DNA from: Intrasporangium_A sp039812505
GTDB taxonomy: Bacteria; Actinomycetota; Actinomycetes; Actinomycetales; Dermatophilaceae
NCBI RefSeq assembly: GCF_039812505.1
Contig: NZ_JBDIAQ010000091.1
Span: 1-14,270 of the forward strand
Direction of reading: 5' to 3'
Length of the DNA stretch: 14,270 nt
Shown: positions 5,343 to 12,910 of the stretch, piece after piece
How positions within the stretch are numbered: position 1 is the first letter of the stretch
How the letters are laid out: the number at the start of each line of letters is the position of its first letter
The notes under the pieces: model-generated
Told to the model about the DNA's origin: nothing
The model's database searches: none
The model's input: the letters and a program-made list of their open reading frames with translations, nothing else
Program-made: the position numbers and the translations under genes

Positions 5343-7334
5343 TCAGGCCAGGTGCGCGGCGAAGAAGTCGAGGATGATCTCGGCGCGCTGGCGCCGGTGC
5401 ACCGGGGAGCCGCTGCGCGACAGCTCGTGGTTCTCGCCGGGGAACCGGTAGAAGGTGACGTCCTTGCCGAGCAGCCGCATCGCGACGAACAGCTCCTCGG
5501 CCTGGCTGACCGGGCAGCGGTAGTCCTCCTCGCTGTGCACGATCAGGACCGGCACCTCGATCTCGCGGACGAACCGGATCGGCGACACCGCGGCGTAGGC
5601 GTCCGGGTCGTCGACGTGGCTGACGCCCATCTCGGTCTTGAAGGAGGTCGACACGTCGCTGGTGAACTCCTCGGTGAGGAAGTTGTTGACCGCCCGCTCG
5701 CTGCAGATGGCCCGGAACCGGGTGCCGGTCGTGCCGGCCAGGTGCGTGGCCAGGTAGCCGCCGTAGCTGCCGCCCTGCATGCCGACGCGGTCCGGGTCGC
5801 AGAACGGGTATCGCTCGAGGGCCGCGTCGACGACCGCGAGCACGTCGTCGGCATCGACGGTGCCCCACCCGGTGCCCGGGGTGAGCGGGTGCTTCGGTCC
5901 CGCGACCGCCTGGCTCCACCGGTCCTCGCGGCCGGAGCCGCCGCGCGGGTTGCACATGAGCACCACGAAGCCGGCGGCCGCCTGGTACTGCGCCTCGTCG
6001 AAGAGCGTCTCGCCGTACTGGGTGAACGGGCCGCCGTGGACGTTGAGGATGACCGGGTGGCGCTGCGACTCGTCGAGGCCGGCGGGTCGCACGATCCACG
6101 CGTCGATCTCGCCGGAGCCGTCGGAGCACGGGACGGCGAACCGCTCCCAGCCGACCGGCCGGGCCGACACCGCGTACCGGTCGCCGAAGCGGGTGAGCGC
6201 GCGCAGCGTGCCCGAGGGCTCGACGACGTGCAGGTCCGCCGGTCGGTCCACGGTGCTCACGCAGGCCACGACCGTGCCGCCCCGGGCGTCGAAGGAGGCT
6301 ACGGTCACGGCGCCGGCGGTGAGCCGCTGCGGGTCGCTGCCGTCGGCGGCCACGCGGTAGAGGTGCGTCTGGCCCCGGTCCTCGGCGGTCGCCAGGAGGC
6401 TGTCGCCGTCGAGCCAGTGCGGCTCCTGCGTGCCGGCCGTCGTGGTGAAGGTCCGGTCCAGGCCGCGGGAGACCCACCGGTGCGCGCCGCCGCCGAGCGG
6501 CACCAGCCCGACGTGCTGGTTGCCGACCCGCATCGGGTCGTCCTGGCCGAGGAACGCCACGACGGTCCCGTCGGGCGAGACCCGCGGGTGCGCGTAGTTG
6601 CCGGTCCGGTGGGTCAGCTCGCGGATGTCGCCGTCGAGGCCGACCGCGAACAGGTCCGTCGCGAGGTCGAGGTCCCATCCCTCGTGCCGGGCCCCCGAGG
6701 TCACCAGCCCGGTGGAGTCGGGCAGCCAGGCCAGGCCCTCGTACTCGTGCCGGTCCGGGGTGAGGTCGCGCGCCCGGGCCGTCCCGTCGGCGGGCACGAC
6801 GTGCACGTGGGTCGGGCGGTCGAAGGTCCAGTCCTCGTCGTTGAGCCGCGTGAAGAACGTCTCGATCCGCCGCGGCGGCTGCCACGAGACGTCCTCGGCC
6901 GCGTAGCGCTCGTCCCGGACCCGGGACAGGAAGGCGATCCACCGCCCGTCGGGGCTCCAGCGCACCTGGGTGACGGCCTCCGGCAGGGTCGCGACGGTCC
7001 GGGTCTCGCCGCCGGCCAGGGGCAGCACGTGCAACGTCGCCGCACCCTGCTTCTCCCCGCGCCGGGAGACGAACGCGAGCTCCCGACCGTCGGGGCTCCA
7101 CTCCGGTGCCGTGTCGTGCTCGCCCCCGGAGACCGGGTGCGGGCGGCTGCTGCCGTCGACCGGCGCCAGCCAGACCCGGCTGAGGCGGGCGTTGCGCTCG
7201 TAGGAGATCCACCGGACCACGAAGGCCACCTGCGTGCCGTCCGGCGACAGGGCCGGGCTGGTCGCCTCGACGATCGAGCCGATGATGCGTTCGGCGATGG
7301 TTGCGTGCCCGCTGGGCGGCGGCGATGTCGTCAT
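5343..7334 (-). CDS. S9 family serine peptidase (acylaminoacyl-peptidase-like)
   Basis: This 663-residue prolyl-oligopeptidase-family enzyme hydrolyses short peptides or acylated N-termini. The N-terminal ~380 residues form a beta-propeller with repeated SPDG motifs (SPALSPDGTQVAF, PEWSPDGRELAF, VRWSPDGRWIAF, RVSPDGTVVAF). The C-terminal alpha/beta hydrolase carries the oxyanion region NVHGGP, nucleophile S523 in GGSYGG, D604 in HSEEDYRCP and H636 in GENHELS, a complete triad. There is no signal peptide, so it is cytoplasmic. The start is ATG 7334, preceded by TAGCGT at 7 nt; the frame is open up to 7727 but that extension overlaps the divergent bPH2 gene and is unlike the family. The 3' end faces the hairpin cluster. 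Confidence 0.93.
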   Translation of the reverse strand: MTTSPPPSGHATIAERIIGSIVEATSPALSPDGTQVAFVVRWISYERNARLSRVWLAPVDGSSRPHPVSGGEHDTAPEWSPDGRELAFVSRRGEKQGAATLHVLPLAGGETRTVATLPEAVTQVRWSPDGRWIAFLSRVRDERYAAEDVSWQPPRRIETFFTRLNDEDWTFDRPTHVHVVPADGTARARDLTPDRHEYEGLAWLPDSTGLVTSGARHEGWDLDLATDLFAVGLDGDIRELTHRTGNYAHPRVSPDGTVVAFLGQDDPMRVGNQHVGLVPLGGGAHRWVSRGLDRTFTTTAGTQEPHWLDGDSLLATAEDRGQTHLYRVAADGSDPQRLTAGAVTVASFDARGGTVVACVSTVDRPADLHVVEPSGTLRALTRFGDRYAVSARPVGWERFAVPCSDGSGEIDAWIVRPAGLDESQRHPVILNVHGGPFTQYGETLFDEAQYQAAAGFVVLMCNPRGGSGREDRWSQAVAGPKHPLTPGTGWGTVDADDVLAVVDAALERYPFCDPDRVGMQGGSYGGYLATHLAGTTGTRFRAICSERAVNNFLTEEFTSDVSTSFKTEMGVSHVDDPDAYAAVSPIRFVREIEVPVLIVHSEEDYRCPVSQAEELFVAMRLLGKDVTFYRFPGENHELSRSGSPVHRRQRAEIILDFFAAHLA

Positions 7335-7341
7335 CCGTCCG

Positions 7342-7347
7342 ACGCTA
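7342..7347 (-). promoter_or_regulatory. -10 box, leaderless promoter of the S9 peptidase gene
   Basis: Minus strand TAGCGT lies 7 nt before the ATG at 7334, with no Shine-Dalgarno. It supports the internal start over the longer open frame. Confidence 0.55.
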
Positions 7348-7370
7348 ACCGAACGGGGCCCGCGATGTGA

Positions 7371-7376
7371 CACCGT
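7371..7376 (+). promoter_or_regulatory. Possible -10 box for the bPH2 operon
   Basis: CACCGT, one mismatch from TANNNT, lies 6 nt before the GTG at 7383. It shares the 48-bp divergent gap with the S9 peptidase promoter. Confidence 0.35.
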
Positions 7377-7382
7377 GGGTTC

Positions 7383-7889
7383 GTGCAGCCGCAGGACGAC
7401 ACCCACGAGCCGCTTCGGGAGCCGGCCAACCTCGTCTCCCGCCGGGCGGTGTCGATGTGGACGGTCGAGGCGCTCGTCGTGCTGGCCGTGCTGCTGGCGG
7501 GGCAGGTCGTCTGGTGGTGGTTCGACCGGGACGACCCGGTCTGGCACTGGGTCGTCGCGGCGCTGTGGCTCGTGCTCGGCGGCGGCTACGCCCTCGTCAT
7601 GCCGCGGTGGCGCTACCGGGTGCACCGGTGGGAGGCGACCCCCGAGGCCATCTACACGCAGCGGGGCTGGCTCAACCAGGAGCGCCGGATCGCACCGGTC
7701 AGCCGGGTGCAGACCGTCGACCTGCACCGCGGGCCGATCGCCCAGGCGTTCGGGCTCGCCTCGGTGACCGTGACCACGGCCTCGGCCGCCGGACCGTTGC
7801 GGATCGAGGGGCTGGACGTGCAGGAGGCACGGTGGCTGGTCGAGGTGCTGACGGCCGCCGCCGTGGCCGAGACGGGTGACGCGACATGA
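7383..7889 (+). CDS. Small bPH2 (DUF304) membrane protein, YdbS-like
   Basis: This 168-residue protein has two membrane segments (about residues 27-47 and 54-72) followed by one bacterial PH domain. The domain hallmark is RIAPVSRVQTVDLHRGPIAQAFGLASVTVTT, given here only by its key elements: basic entry, V-D at the strand end, GP, and FGLA before a VTVTT strand. The GTG start fits the -10 box. Its stop overlaps the start of the larger bPH2 gene (ATGA at 7886-7889), so the two are translationally coupled. In Bacillus subtilis the equivalent ydbST pair is in the SigW envelope-stress regulon and linked to resistance to antimicrobials from other bacilli; a membrane-protective role here is inferred by analogy. 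Confidence 0.9.
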   Translation: MQPQDDTHEPLREPANLVSRRAVSMWTVEALVVLAVLLAGQVVWWWFDRDDPVWHWVVAALWLVLGGGYALVMPRWRYRVHRWEATPEAIYTQRGWLNQERRIAPVSRVQTVDLHRGPIAQAFGLASVTVTTASAAGPLRIEGLDVQEARWLVEVLTAAAVAETGDAT

Positions 7890-9454
7890 CCGGGACCCCG
7901 TCGGCGCCGAGCGGGGTCGCCGGGGCCTGCGACTGGCGCCGCCTCGACCGGCGGATGCTGCTGATCCACCCCTTCCAGACCCTGATCCGCGCCCTACCCG
8001 CGCTCCTGGCGATCTTCCTGGCCCGCGCGGGCTCGAGCGACTCGGAACGCTGGGAGCTGGTCGCGCTGCCCCTGGTGATCGCCTACGGCGTCGCGCGCTG
8101 GTACACCACGCGCTACCGGATCGACGCGGAGCAGATCCAGCTCCAGCACGGGGTCATCTCGAAGCAGACCACGACGGCGCGGCTGGACAAGGTGCGCACC
8201 GTGGACCTGACCGCCCAGGTCTGGCACCGGGTCCTCGGCCTGGCCAAGGTCGAGATCTCCACGGCCGGCACCAAGGACCGGCTGGTGCTCGACGCGCTGA
8301 GCCTCCCCGCCGGGCGGGCGCTGCGCGCCGAGCTGCTCCACCGGGTCGCCGCGGACGCCGCCGCACCCGACGCGGTGCCGGCCACCGAGGTGCAGCAGCG
8401 CCCGGTCGACCCGTCCTGGGCGGCTCCCTCCGGCCCGGCCGTGCGCGCGGCCCCGGCCCCGCCGCCGGGGGTCTCGGCCGACGAGGAGCTGCTCCGGCTC
8501 GACCTTTCCTGGGTGCGGTTCGCGCCCTTCACGATGAGCGGGTTCCTCGCCGCCGCAGCGTTGCTCGGCATCGGGACGCAGTTCGCCAACCAGTTCTCGC
8601 AGGACGGGCGGATCTACGAGTCGGCCTACTCCTGGGCGGTGGCCCGCGGGCTCGTGACGGGCGCGATCCTGCTGCTCGCGGCCATCACCGTCCTGGCGAT
8701 CGGCGGCTACGTCCTGACGTTCTGGGGCTTCCGCCTGACCCGCAACCCGCTCGGCAGCCTGCACGCCCGCCGGGGCCTGCTGACCACCCGCGAGACCAGC
8801 ATCGACGCGAACCGGCTGCGCGGCGTGCAGATCGGCGAGCCGGCCGGGCTGCGTGCCATCGGCGGGGCCCGGCTCAAGGCGGTCACGACGGGCCTCGGGC
8901 ACGACTCGCGGGCCAGCTCGGACGTCCTCGCGCCACCGGCACCGGCCGGCGTGGTGCGCAGGCTCGCGCTCGACATCGTCGCGGACGAGGCGGCGGTGAC
9001 CGGCGACCTGCTCCCCCACGGCGCCGCCGCGCACCGGCGGCGCTACGTGCGCGCGCTCGTGCCGGCGGTCCTGCTGGCGGCAGCGCTCGTTGCTCTCACG
9101 CTCGTGTTCGGTTGGTGGACGGGGTGGTTCGTCGTGGCTGCCCTGTTCCTGCCGGTGGGCTGGGCGCTCGCCCGGAGCCGGTATGCCGCTCTCGGCCATC
9201 GCGTGACCGATCGTCACGTCGTGGTGCGCTCGGGCGCCCTCGACCGGGACCGGGTGGTGCTGGCGCGCGAGGGCATCGTCGGGTGGACCGTCCGCGAGAG
9301 CTTCTTCCAGCGCCGGGCCGGGGTGGCCACGCTCGTCATCACGACCGGAGCCGGCCACCAGCACTACGAGGCGTTGGACGTGACCCCGGCGACGGCATAC
9401 GGCCTGATCGCCGCGGTGGACCCCGGGCTGCTGGCGCAGTTCCCTGACAGCTAG
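7886..9454 (+). CDS. Large bPH2 (DUF304) membrane protein with three PH domains, YdbT-like
   Basis: This 522-residue protein is the usual partner of the preceding small bPH2 protein. Membrane pairs lie near residues 27-72, 215-280 and 395-432, each followed by a bPH2 domain (about 73-155, 283-370, 433-515). Each domain repeats the pattern of a YRI/FRL entry, a basic RLDKVRTVDL-like turn, and GL.K/R...I/VTT strands. A linker near residues 165-200 is rich in Pro and Ala. Biochemical function is unknown; envelope-stress protection is the best family-based guess. The start is fixed by the 4-bp overlap with the upstream stop. It carries one in-frame GTATGCCGC copy (9181-9189, Tyr-Ala-Ala) and the partial CGGCATAC at 9393-9400. 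The 3' end borders the tandem repeat array. Confidence 0.9.
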   Translation: MTGTPSAPSGVAGACDWRRLDRRMLLIHPFQTLIRALPALLAIFLARAGSSDSERWELVALPLVIAYGVARWYTTRYRIDAEQIQLQHGVISKQTTTARLDKVRTVDLTAQVWHRVLGLAKVEISTAGTKDRLVLDALSLPAGRALRAELLHRVAADAAAPDAVPATEVQQRPVDPSWAAPSGPAVRAAPAPPPGVSADEELLRLDLSWVRFAPFTMSGFLAAAALLGIGTQFANQFSQDGRIYESAYSWAVARGLVTGAILLLAAITVLAIGGYVLTFWGFRLTRNPLGSLHARRGLLTTRETSIDANRLRGVQIGEPAGLRAIGGARLKAVTTGLGHDSRASSDVLAPPAPAGVVRRLALDIVADEAAVTGDLLPHGAAAHRRRYVRALVPAVLLAAALVALTLVFGWWTGWFVVAALFLPVGWALARSRYAALGHRVTDRHVVVRSGALDRDRVVLAREGIVGWTVRESFFQRRAGVATLVITTGAGHQHYEALDVTPATAYGLIAAVDPGLLAQFPDS

Positions 9455-9466
9455 CTGCGTCGGCCT

Positions 9467-9814
9467 GGCGTGGTCCATCCGGTCCGGCGGACGACCGTTG
9501 GTCGCCGACACCGGTCTGCACCGACCCCGCTGAGCACGGGCAGGTCACGGCTCGCGGACCAACGGTCGTCGGTGGGTCCGGCGCGGCCCACCCGATCCGG
9601 CGGACGACCGTTGGTCGCCGATACCCGTCAGCACCGACCGTCGCTGAGCACGAGCAGGTCACGGCTCGCGGACCAACGGTCGTCGGTGGGTCCGGCGCGG
9701 CCCACCCGATCCGGCGGACGACCGTTGGTCGCCGATACCGGTCTGCACCGACCCCGCTGAGCACGAGCAGGTCACGGCTCGCGAACCAACGGTCGTCGGT
9801 GGGTCCGGCGCGGC
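9467..9814. repeat. Three tandem ~113-bp repeats, each with a perfect 14-bp inverted pair
   Basis: This array fills the 362-bp gap between the convergent YdbT-like and carbonic-anhydrase-like genes. In each unit GACGACCGTTGGTC is followed, after 53-54 nt, by its complement GACCAACGGTCGTC. Left arms start at 9490, 9603 and 9717; right arms at 9557, 9671 and 9784 (the last has G to A at its first base). Units are 113-114 bp apart and joined by an identical 32-nt spacer that contains a GGTGGG/CCCACC pair. The left arm is itself a near-palindrome, CGACC-GTT-GGTCG. The middle unit differs at a few internal sites and has one extra base. As RNA each unit would form an ~81-nt stem-loop. Function unknown: terminator cluster, repetitive extragenic element or protein-binding array are all possible. 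Confidence 0.95.
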
Positions 9815-9816
9815 AA

Positions 9817-10335
9817 TCAGCGCTGGCTGGTCGCCCGGCTGTGCAGGCGCGCGAGCTCGACGTAGATCTCGGCGTTGTGGCGCAGCTTCGCGACCTGGTC
9901 GTCGGTCAGCTCACGCCGCACCTTGCCGGGCACCCCGGCCACGAGGGACCGTGGCGGGATGCGCGCGCCCTCCGGGACGACCGCCCCGGCGGCGACGAGG
10001 CTGCCGGCGCCGACCACGGCGCCGTTGAGCACGACCGAGCCCATCCCGATGAGACAGTCGTCCTCGACCGTGCAGCCGTGCAGGACCGCCCGGTGCCCGA
10101 CGGACACGCCGGCCCCGATCCGGGCCGGCTTGCCCGCGTCGGTGTGCACGACGACACCGTCCTGCAGGTTGCTGCGTTCGCCCAGGGTGATCGGCTCGAA
10201 CTCGGCCCGCAGCACCGCCGTGTACCAGACGCTCGAGCCGGCCTGCAGCTCGACGTCGCCGACGAGGTGCGCCGTGGGGGCCACGAAGGCCGACGCGTCG
10301 ACGTGCGGGATCCGGTCACCGAGCGGGATGATCAT
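9817..10335 (-). CDS. Gamma-carbonic-anhydrase-like hexapeptide-repeat protein
   Basis: This 172-residue left-handed beta-helix protein of the gamma-CA/PaaY/YrdA group forms trimers with metal between subunits. The three metal-binding histidines are present: H64 (in LQDGVVVHTD), H81 and H86 (in VGHRAVLHGC), the spacing of archaeal Cam. Hexapeptide repeats run through about residues 10-140 (for example IGAGVSVGHRAVLHGCTVED), ended by a C-terminal helix. CO2 hydration is possible; many relatives have other or no demonstrated activity. I prefer ATG 10335 to an ATG at 10371 because family members begin IIPLGDR.P and CAGGGT lies 6 nt upstream. It is codirectional with bluB-cobT 90 bp upstream but has no obvious functional link to it. 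Confidence 0.9.
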   Translation of the reverse strand: MIIPLGDRIPHVDASAFVAPTAHLVGDVELQAGSSVWYTAVLRAEFEPITLGERSNLQDGVVVHTDAGKPARIGAGVSVGHRAVLHGCTVEDDCLIGMGSVVLNGAVVGAGSLVAAGAVVPEGARIPPRSLVAGVPGKVRRELTDDQVAKLRHNAEIYVELARLHSRATSQR

Positions 10336-10341
10336 GGGCCC

Positions 10342-10347
10342 ACCCTG
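10342..10347 (-). promoter_or_regulatory. Possible -10 box of the gamma-CA-like gene
   Basis: Minus strand CAGGGT, one mismatch from TANNNT, lies 6 nt before the ATG at 10335; no Shine-Dalgarno is visible. Confidence 0.3.
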
Positions 10348-10416
10348 CCACGCCGGTGGTCGCGCCGACACGGGGCGAGCCCGCCGGACGCGGTCCCGAC
10401 GCCGATGACGTGCCGG

Positions 10417-10425
10417 GTATGCCGC
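10417..10425 (+). repeat. Solitary GTATGCCGC copy
   Basis: A single copy, directly abutting the stop codon of bluB-cobT (10426-10428) in the 90-bp gap to the gamma-CA-like gene. I see no good inverted partner. The rest of this gap holds only the possible -10 box at 10342-10347. Confidence 0.8.
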
Positions 10426-12330
10426 TCAGCCCGGCTGCGGGCGGGACACGCTGCGCGCGGGGCCGGTCCGGGCGACCGAGCGGCGCAGCTCGAGCCCGTC
10501 CTTGACGACCCCGGCGGCGAGTGCGGCCCCGACGCCCTCACCTGCCCGGATGCGCAGGTCGAGCAGTGGCTCGAGGCCGAGCTCGGTCAGGACGAGGGTG
10601 TGGCCCCGCTCCCGGGACCGCTGGCCGGCGACCAGGTGCGCGGCGACGGCGGGCTCGAGCCGGACCGCGGCAAGCGCGCACACCGAGGTGGCCAGGCCGT
10701 CGAGCAGGACGACCCCGCCGGCCTCCGCGGCCCCGAGGACGACACCGGTGAGCACCGCGAACTCGCCGCCGCCGAGACTTCGCAGCAGCTCGTGGGCGTC
10801 TGGGCCGGCTCCGGTCCGCGACACGCCGGTTCCGGTCTGGGACAGGCCGGTTCCGGGTTGGGACAGGCCGGCTCCGGCCTGCGACGCGCCGGTTCCGGGT
10901 TGGGACAGACTGGTTCCGGGTTGGGACAGACCTGCCCCGGTCTGCGACACGCTCGACCCCGGCCGCGACACGCTCGCCCCCGAAGGCGTGCCCGACCCGG
11001 AGGGGCCCAGCACGCGAGCCAGGGCCCGCTCGACCACGTCGACCTTGCGCGCGAGCATCGCCGAGTCCGCCGAGGAGCCGCGCCCGACGACCACCGCCGC
11101 GGACACCCCCAGCAGGGCGGCCGCGAGCGCCGCCGCCACCGTGGTGTTGCCGATCCCGATCTCGCCGAGCGCCACCAGGCCGGTCCCCGCCGCGGCCCGA
11201 CCGCGCTCACGCCCGAGGGCGAGCAGGGCGGCATACTCCTCGGCAGCGAGCGCGTCGGCGGTGACCAGGTCGCCGCGGCCGGGCCTGGCCGCGACCCCGG
11301 CGTCGACCAGCTCGAGCGTCAGCCCCGCCGCCCGCGCGGCGACGGCCCCCATCGAGCTGCCTTCCCGGGTGGCCCGGACGAGGTCGGCGGTGACCGCCGG
11401 GTCGAACGCGGAGACGCCGTAGCGCGTCACCGGGTGGTCCGCCGCCGCGACGACGAGCGTGCCCGGCCCGGCCGGTACCGCCAGGGCTCCGATCCGGTCG
11501 AGCACGGTGTCGAGGACTCCCAGCGAGCCGGGCACCGTCAGCAGGTCGTCGGCCCGGTCGCGTGCCCCGACGACATGGGCCTGGTCGGGCCCGCGCAGGT
11601 GCGAGACCGGTGGGGCCGTCTCGGTCCACCGCTCCCGCATGACGACCTGCTCGAGCGGCAGCCGCCGCGACCAGCCGGCGCGCTCCAGCCCGGGCGACGG
11701 CGGGCGCTCGTCGGGCCAGCCGAGGCACAGCCAGCCGAGGGTCTCGACCCCGTCGGGCAGGCCGAGCAGGTCGGCGAGCTCGGCCGGTTCGAACAGCGTC
11801 ACCCAGCCCATCCCGAGGCCGTGCGCCCGAGCGGTGAGCCACATGTTCTCGATCGCCGCCGCGCACGACCACAGGTCGGTGTCGGGGAAGGTCGCCCGGC
11901 CCAGCACCCCCGCGGCCGGGGTGCGGCGGTCGCACGCGACGACCACACCCAGCGGGGCCTCGCGGATCCCCTCGAGTCGCAGGTCGAGCAGGCCACGGGC
12001 CGACTCCTCGGCCATCCCGGCCGCCTGTCGCAGCCGCGCCCGGTCGGCCATGACCGCGGCCGCGTCGCGGGTCGCCTGCTCGGACACCACGACGAACCGC
12101 CAGGGCTGGGAGTGCCCGACGGACGGCCCGCGGTGACCTGCCGTCAGGACCGCCTCCAGCACCTGGTCCGGGACGGGGTCGGGCCGGAACCGGCGGATGT
12201 CGCGGCGCGCCGCCACGACCCGCTCGAGCGGCTCGAGCTGCTCGGGCATCGCCCACGCACCGGGGGCGTCGGCTCGTTCGGCGGCTGAGGTGGCGTCCCC
12301 GATCGTGGGGACCGGTCGGCGGAAGGTCAC
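10426..12330 (-). CDS. cobT: BluB-CobT fusion: DMB synthase plus nicotinate-nucleotide-DMB phosphoribosyltransferase
   Basis: This 634-residue cytoplasmic protein covers two consecutive steps in making the lower ligand of cobalamin. Residues ~30-235 are BluB, which cleaves FMNH2 with oxygen to 5,6-dimethylbenzimidazole: RRDIRRFRPDPVP, GPSVGHSQPWRF, GVVVACDR, GRATFPDTDLWS and GLGMGWVTLF match it rather than other nitroreductases. Residues ~265-634 are CobT, which makes alpha-ribazole phosphate: AADHPVTRYGVSAF, GEIGIGNTT, GRGSSAD, LLDGLATS and the catalytic Glu E598 in RAGEGVGAAL. An extra Ser/Gly/Gln/Pro linker of eight 7-residue repeats (residues ~454-509) sits in the loop before LLRSLGGGEFAVLTG, a surface position. 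The GTG start has a -10 box at 6 nt. No cobalamin riboswitch fits in the 43-bp upstream gap. Other cobalamin genes are absent from the window. Confidence 0.93.
   Translation of the reverse strand: MTFRRPVPTIGDATSAAERADAPGAWAMPEQLEPLERVVAARRDIRRFRPDPVPDQVLEAVLTAGHRGPSVGHSQPWRFVVVSEQATRDAAAVMADRARLRQAAGMAEESARGLLDLRLEGIREAPLGVVVACDRRTPAAGVLGRATFPDTDLWSCAAAIENMWLTARAHGLGMGWVTLFEPAELADLLGLPDGVETLGWLCLGWPDERPPSPGLERAGWSRRLPLEQVVMRERWTETAPPVSHLRGPDQAHVVGARDRADDLLTVPGSLGVLDTVLDRIGALAVPAGPGTLVVAAADHPVTRYGVSAFDPAVTADLVRATREGSSMGAVAARAAGLTLELVDAGVAARPGRGDLVTADALAAEEYAALLALGRERGRAAAGTGLVALGEIGIGNTTVAAALAAALLGVSAAVVVGRGSSADSAMLARKVDVVERALARVLGPSGSGTPSGASVSRPGSSVSQTGAGLSQPGTSLSQPGTGASQAGAGLSQPGTGLSQTGTGVSRTGAGPDAHELLRSLGGGEFAVLTGVVLGAAEAGGVVLLDGLATSVCALAAVRLEPAVAAHLVAGQRSRERGHTLVLTELGLEPLLDLRIRAGEGVGAALAAGVVKDGLELRRSVARTGPARSVSRPQPG
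10804..10971 (-). repeat. Eight 21-bp minisatellite units inside cobT
   Basis: Eight in-frame 21-bp units (168 bp) encode a 7-residue motif of the form (G/S)(L/V/A)S(Q/R)(P/T/A)G(T/S/A). Units 10825-10845, 10846-10866 and 10888-10908 are nearly identical, with the form GCCGGTTCCGGGTTGGGACAG-like split as GCCGGTTCCG plus GGTTGGGACAG. Outer units have diverged, as expected when an array expands from its centre. The 21-bp length preserves the frame whatever the copy number. Confidence 0.93.
11228..11236 (-). repeat. Coding GTATGCCGC copy in cobT
   Basis: Reads GAG-TAT-GCC-GCC (Glu-Tyr-Ala-Ala) in the CobT half. It uses the same frame as the copies at 1778, 9181, 13107 and 13458. Confidence 0.85.
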
Positions 12331-12336
12331 GCCGCG

Positions 12337-12342
12337 AGCGTA
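12337..12342 (-). promoter_or_regulatory. -10 box, leaderless promoter of bluB-cobT
   Basis: Minus strand TACGCT lies 6 nt before the GTG at 12330 and supports this start and independent transcription from the upstream marR gene. No Shine-Dalgarno is seen. Confidence 0.5.
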
Positions 12343-12352
12343 ACGAGGGTGG

Positions 12353-12361
12353 GCGGCATAC
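12353..12361 (-). repeat. Solitary GTATGCCGC copy
   Basis: Lies on the minus strand in the 43-bp gap between marR and bluB-cobT, in the -35 to -20 region of the predicted bluB-cobT promoter. A degenerate partner (GGTCACCCGC, 12372-12381, 7 of 10 matches to GGTATGCCGC) overlaps the marR stop. Confidence 0.8.
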
Positions 12362-12373
12362 CCCTGTCGTGGG

Positions 12374-12904
12374 TCACCCGCGGCGCACGACGGGAGCCTC
12401 CACGGTCCCGTCGAGCCCGGTCAGCACGACCTCGAGCAGACGCGCGAGCTCGACCCGCTCGGCCTCGTCGAGGTCCCGCAGGGTGTCGCTCTCGACGACG
12501 TTCGACTCGCGGGTCGACTGGCTGAACAGCTCCCATCCGTCAGGGGTGAGCGAGACGAGGGTGCGGGTGCGGTTCGTCGGGTCGGGGCGGCGCGCGACGA
12601 GCCCGCGCGCCGCCATCTTGTCCAGGCGGTGGGTCATCGAGGACGGCGCGACGCTCGACGCGTCCGCGAGCTGCGAGGGGGTGAGGCACTCGTCGCGGGC
12701 GGTCGCCAGACCGGTGAGCACGGCCCACTCCCCCTGGGTGAGGTCGAGGTCTGCCAGCTGCCGGGCGTACCACTGGTCGAGCCGTTTGGTGACGGCGTAG
12801 AGGGCGGTGATGACGCGTTGCACGGTCTCCTCGCCGCCCGCCGCGACGTACAACGCGACGGCCTGGTGGTGCCCCTCCGCCAGGCTCCTCGGCTTCGCTG
12901 CCAT
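12374..12904 (-). CDS. MarR family transcriptional regulator
   Basis: This 176-residue dimeric winged-helix repressor is the likely regulator of the divergent MFS gene. The helix-turn-helix runs through about residues 74-98 (LTPSQLADASSVAPSSMTHRLDKM), here cited by its ends. The wing has the family D/R signature (RRPDPTNRTRTLVSLTPDG, D108 with R112 and R114). N- and C-terminal helices (residues 10-50 and 135-165) would form the dimer interface. MarR proteins usually release DNA on binding phenolic or other small ligands; the ligand here is unknown. Two adjacent palindromes at 12958-12987 in the shared 125-bp intergenic region are its probable operator. The ATG at 12904 is preceded by GAGAAT at 6 nt and lacks a Shine-Dalgarno. 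Confidence 0.92.
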   Translation of the reverse strand: MAAKPRSLAEGHHQAVALYVAAGGEETVQRVITALYAVTKRLDQWYARQLADLDLTQGEWAVLTGLATARDECLTPSQLADASSVAPSSMTHRLDKMAARGLVARRPDPTNRTRTLVSLTPDGWELFSQSTRESNVVESDTLRDLDEAERVELARLLEVVLTGLDGTVEAPVVRRG

Positions 12905-12910
12905 GCGGGG

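Noticed and set aside
7335..7727. N-terminal extension of the S9 peptidase up to 7727
   Set aside because: It would overlap most of the divergent bPH2 gene. The conserved protein and the -10 box both point to ATG 7334.
9339..9764. Open reading frames on both strands through the tandem repeat array (also 9470-9760 forward), with internally repeated peptides
   Set aside because: They exist only because the repeat lacks stops in those frames. Unit length alternates 113 and 114 bp, so the frame is not kept, and there is no ribosome binding site or recognisable protein.
9467..9814. CRISPR array
   Set aside because: Only three units, no unique spacers, and near-identical sequence throughout the 113-bp unit; no cas genes.
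12331..12373. Cobalamin riboswitch upstream of bluB-cobT
   Set aside because: The gap is only 43 bp, holds a -10 box 6 nt from the start codon, and has no B12-box-like sequence.
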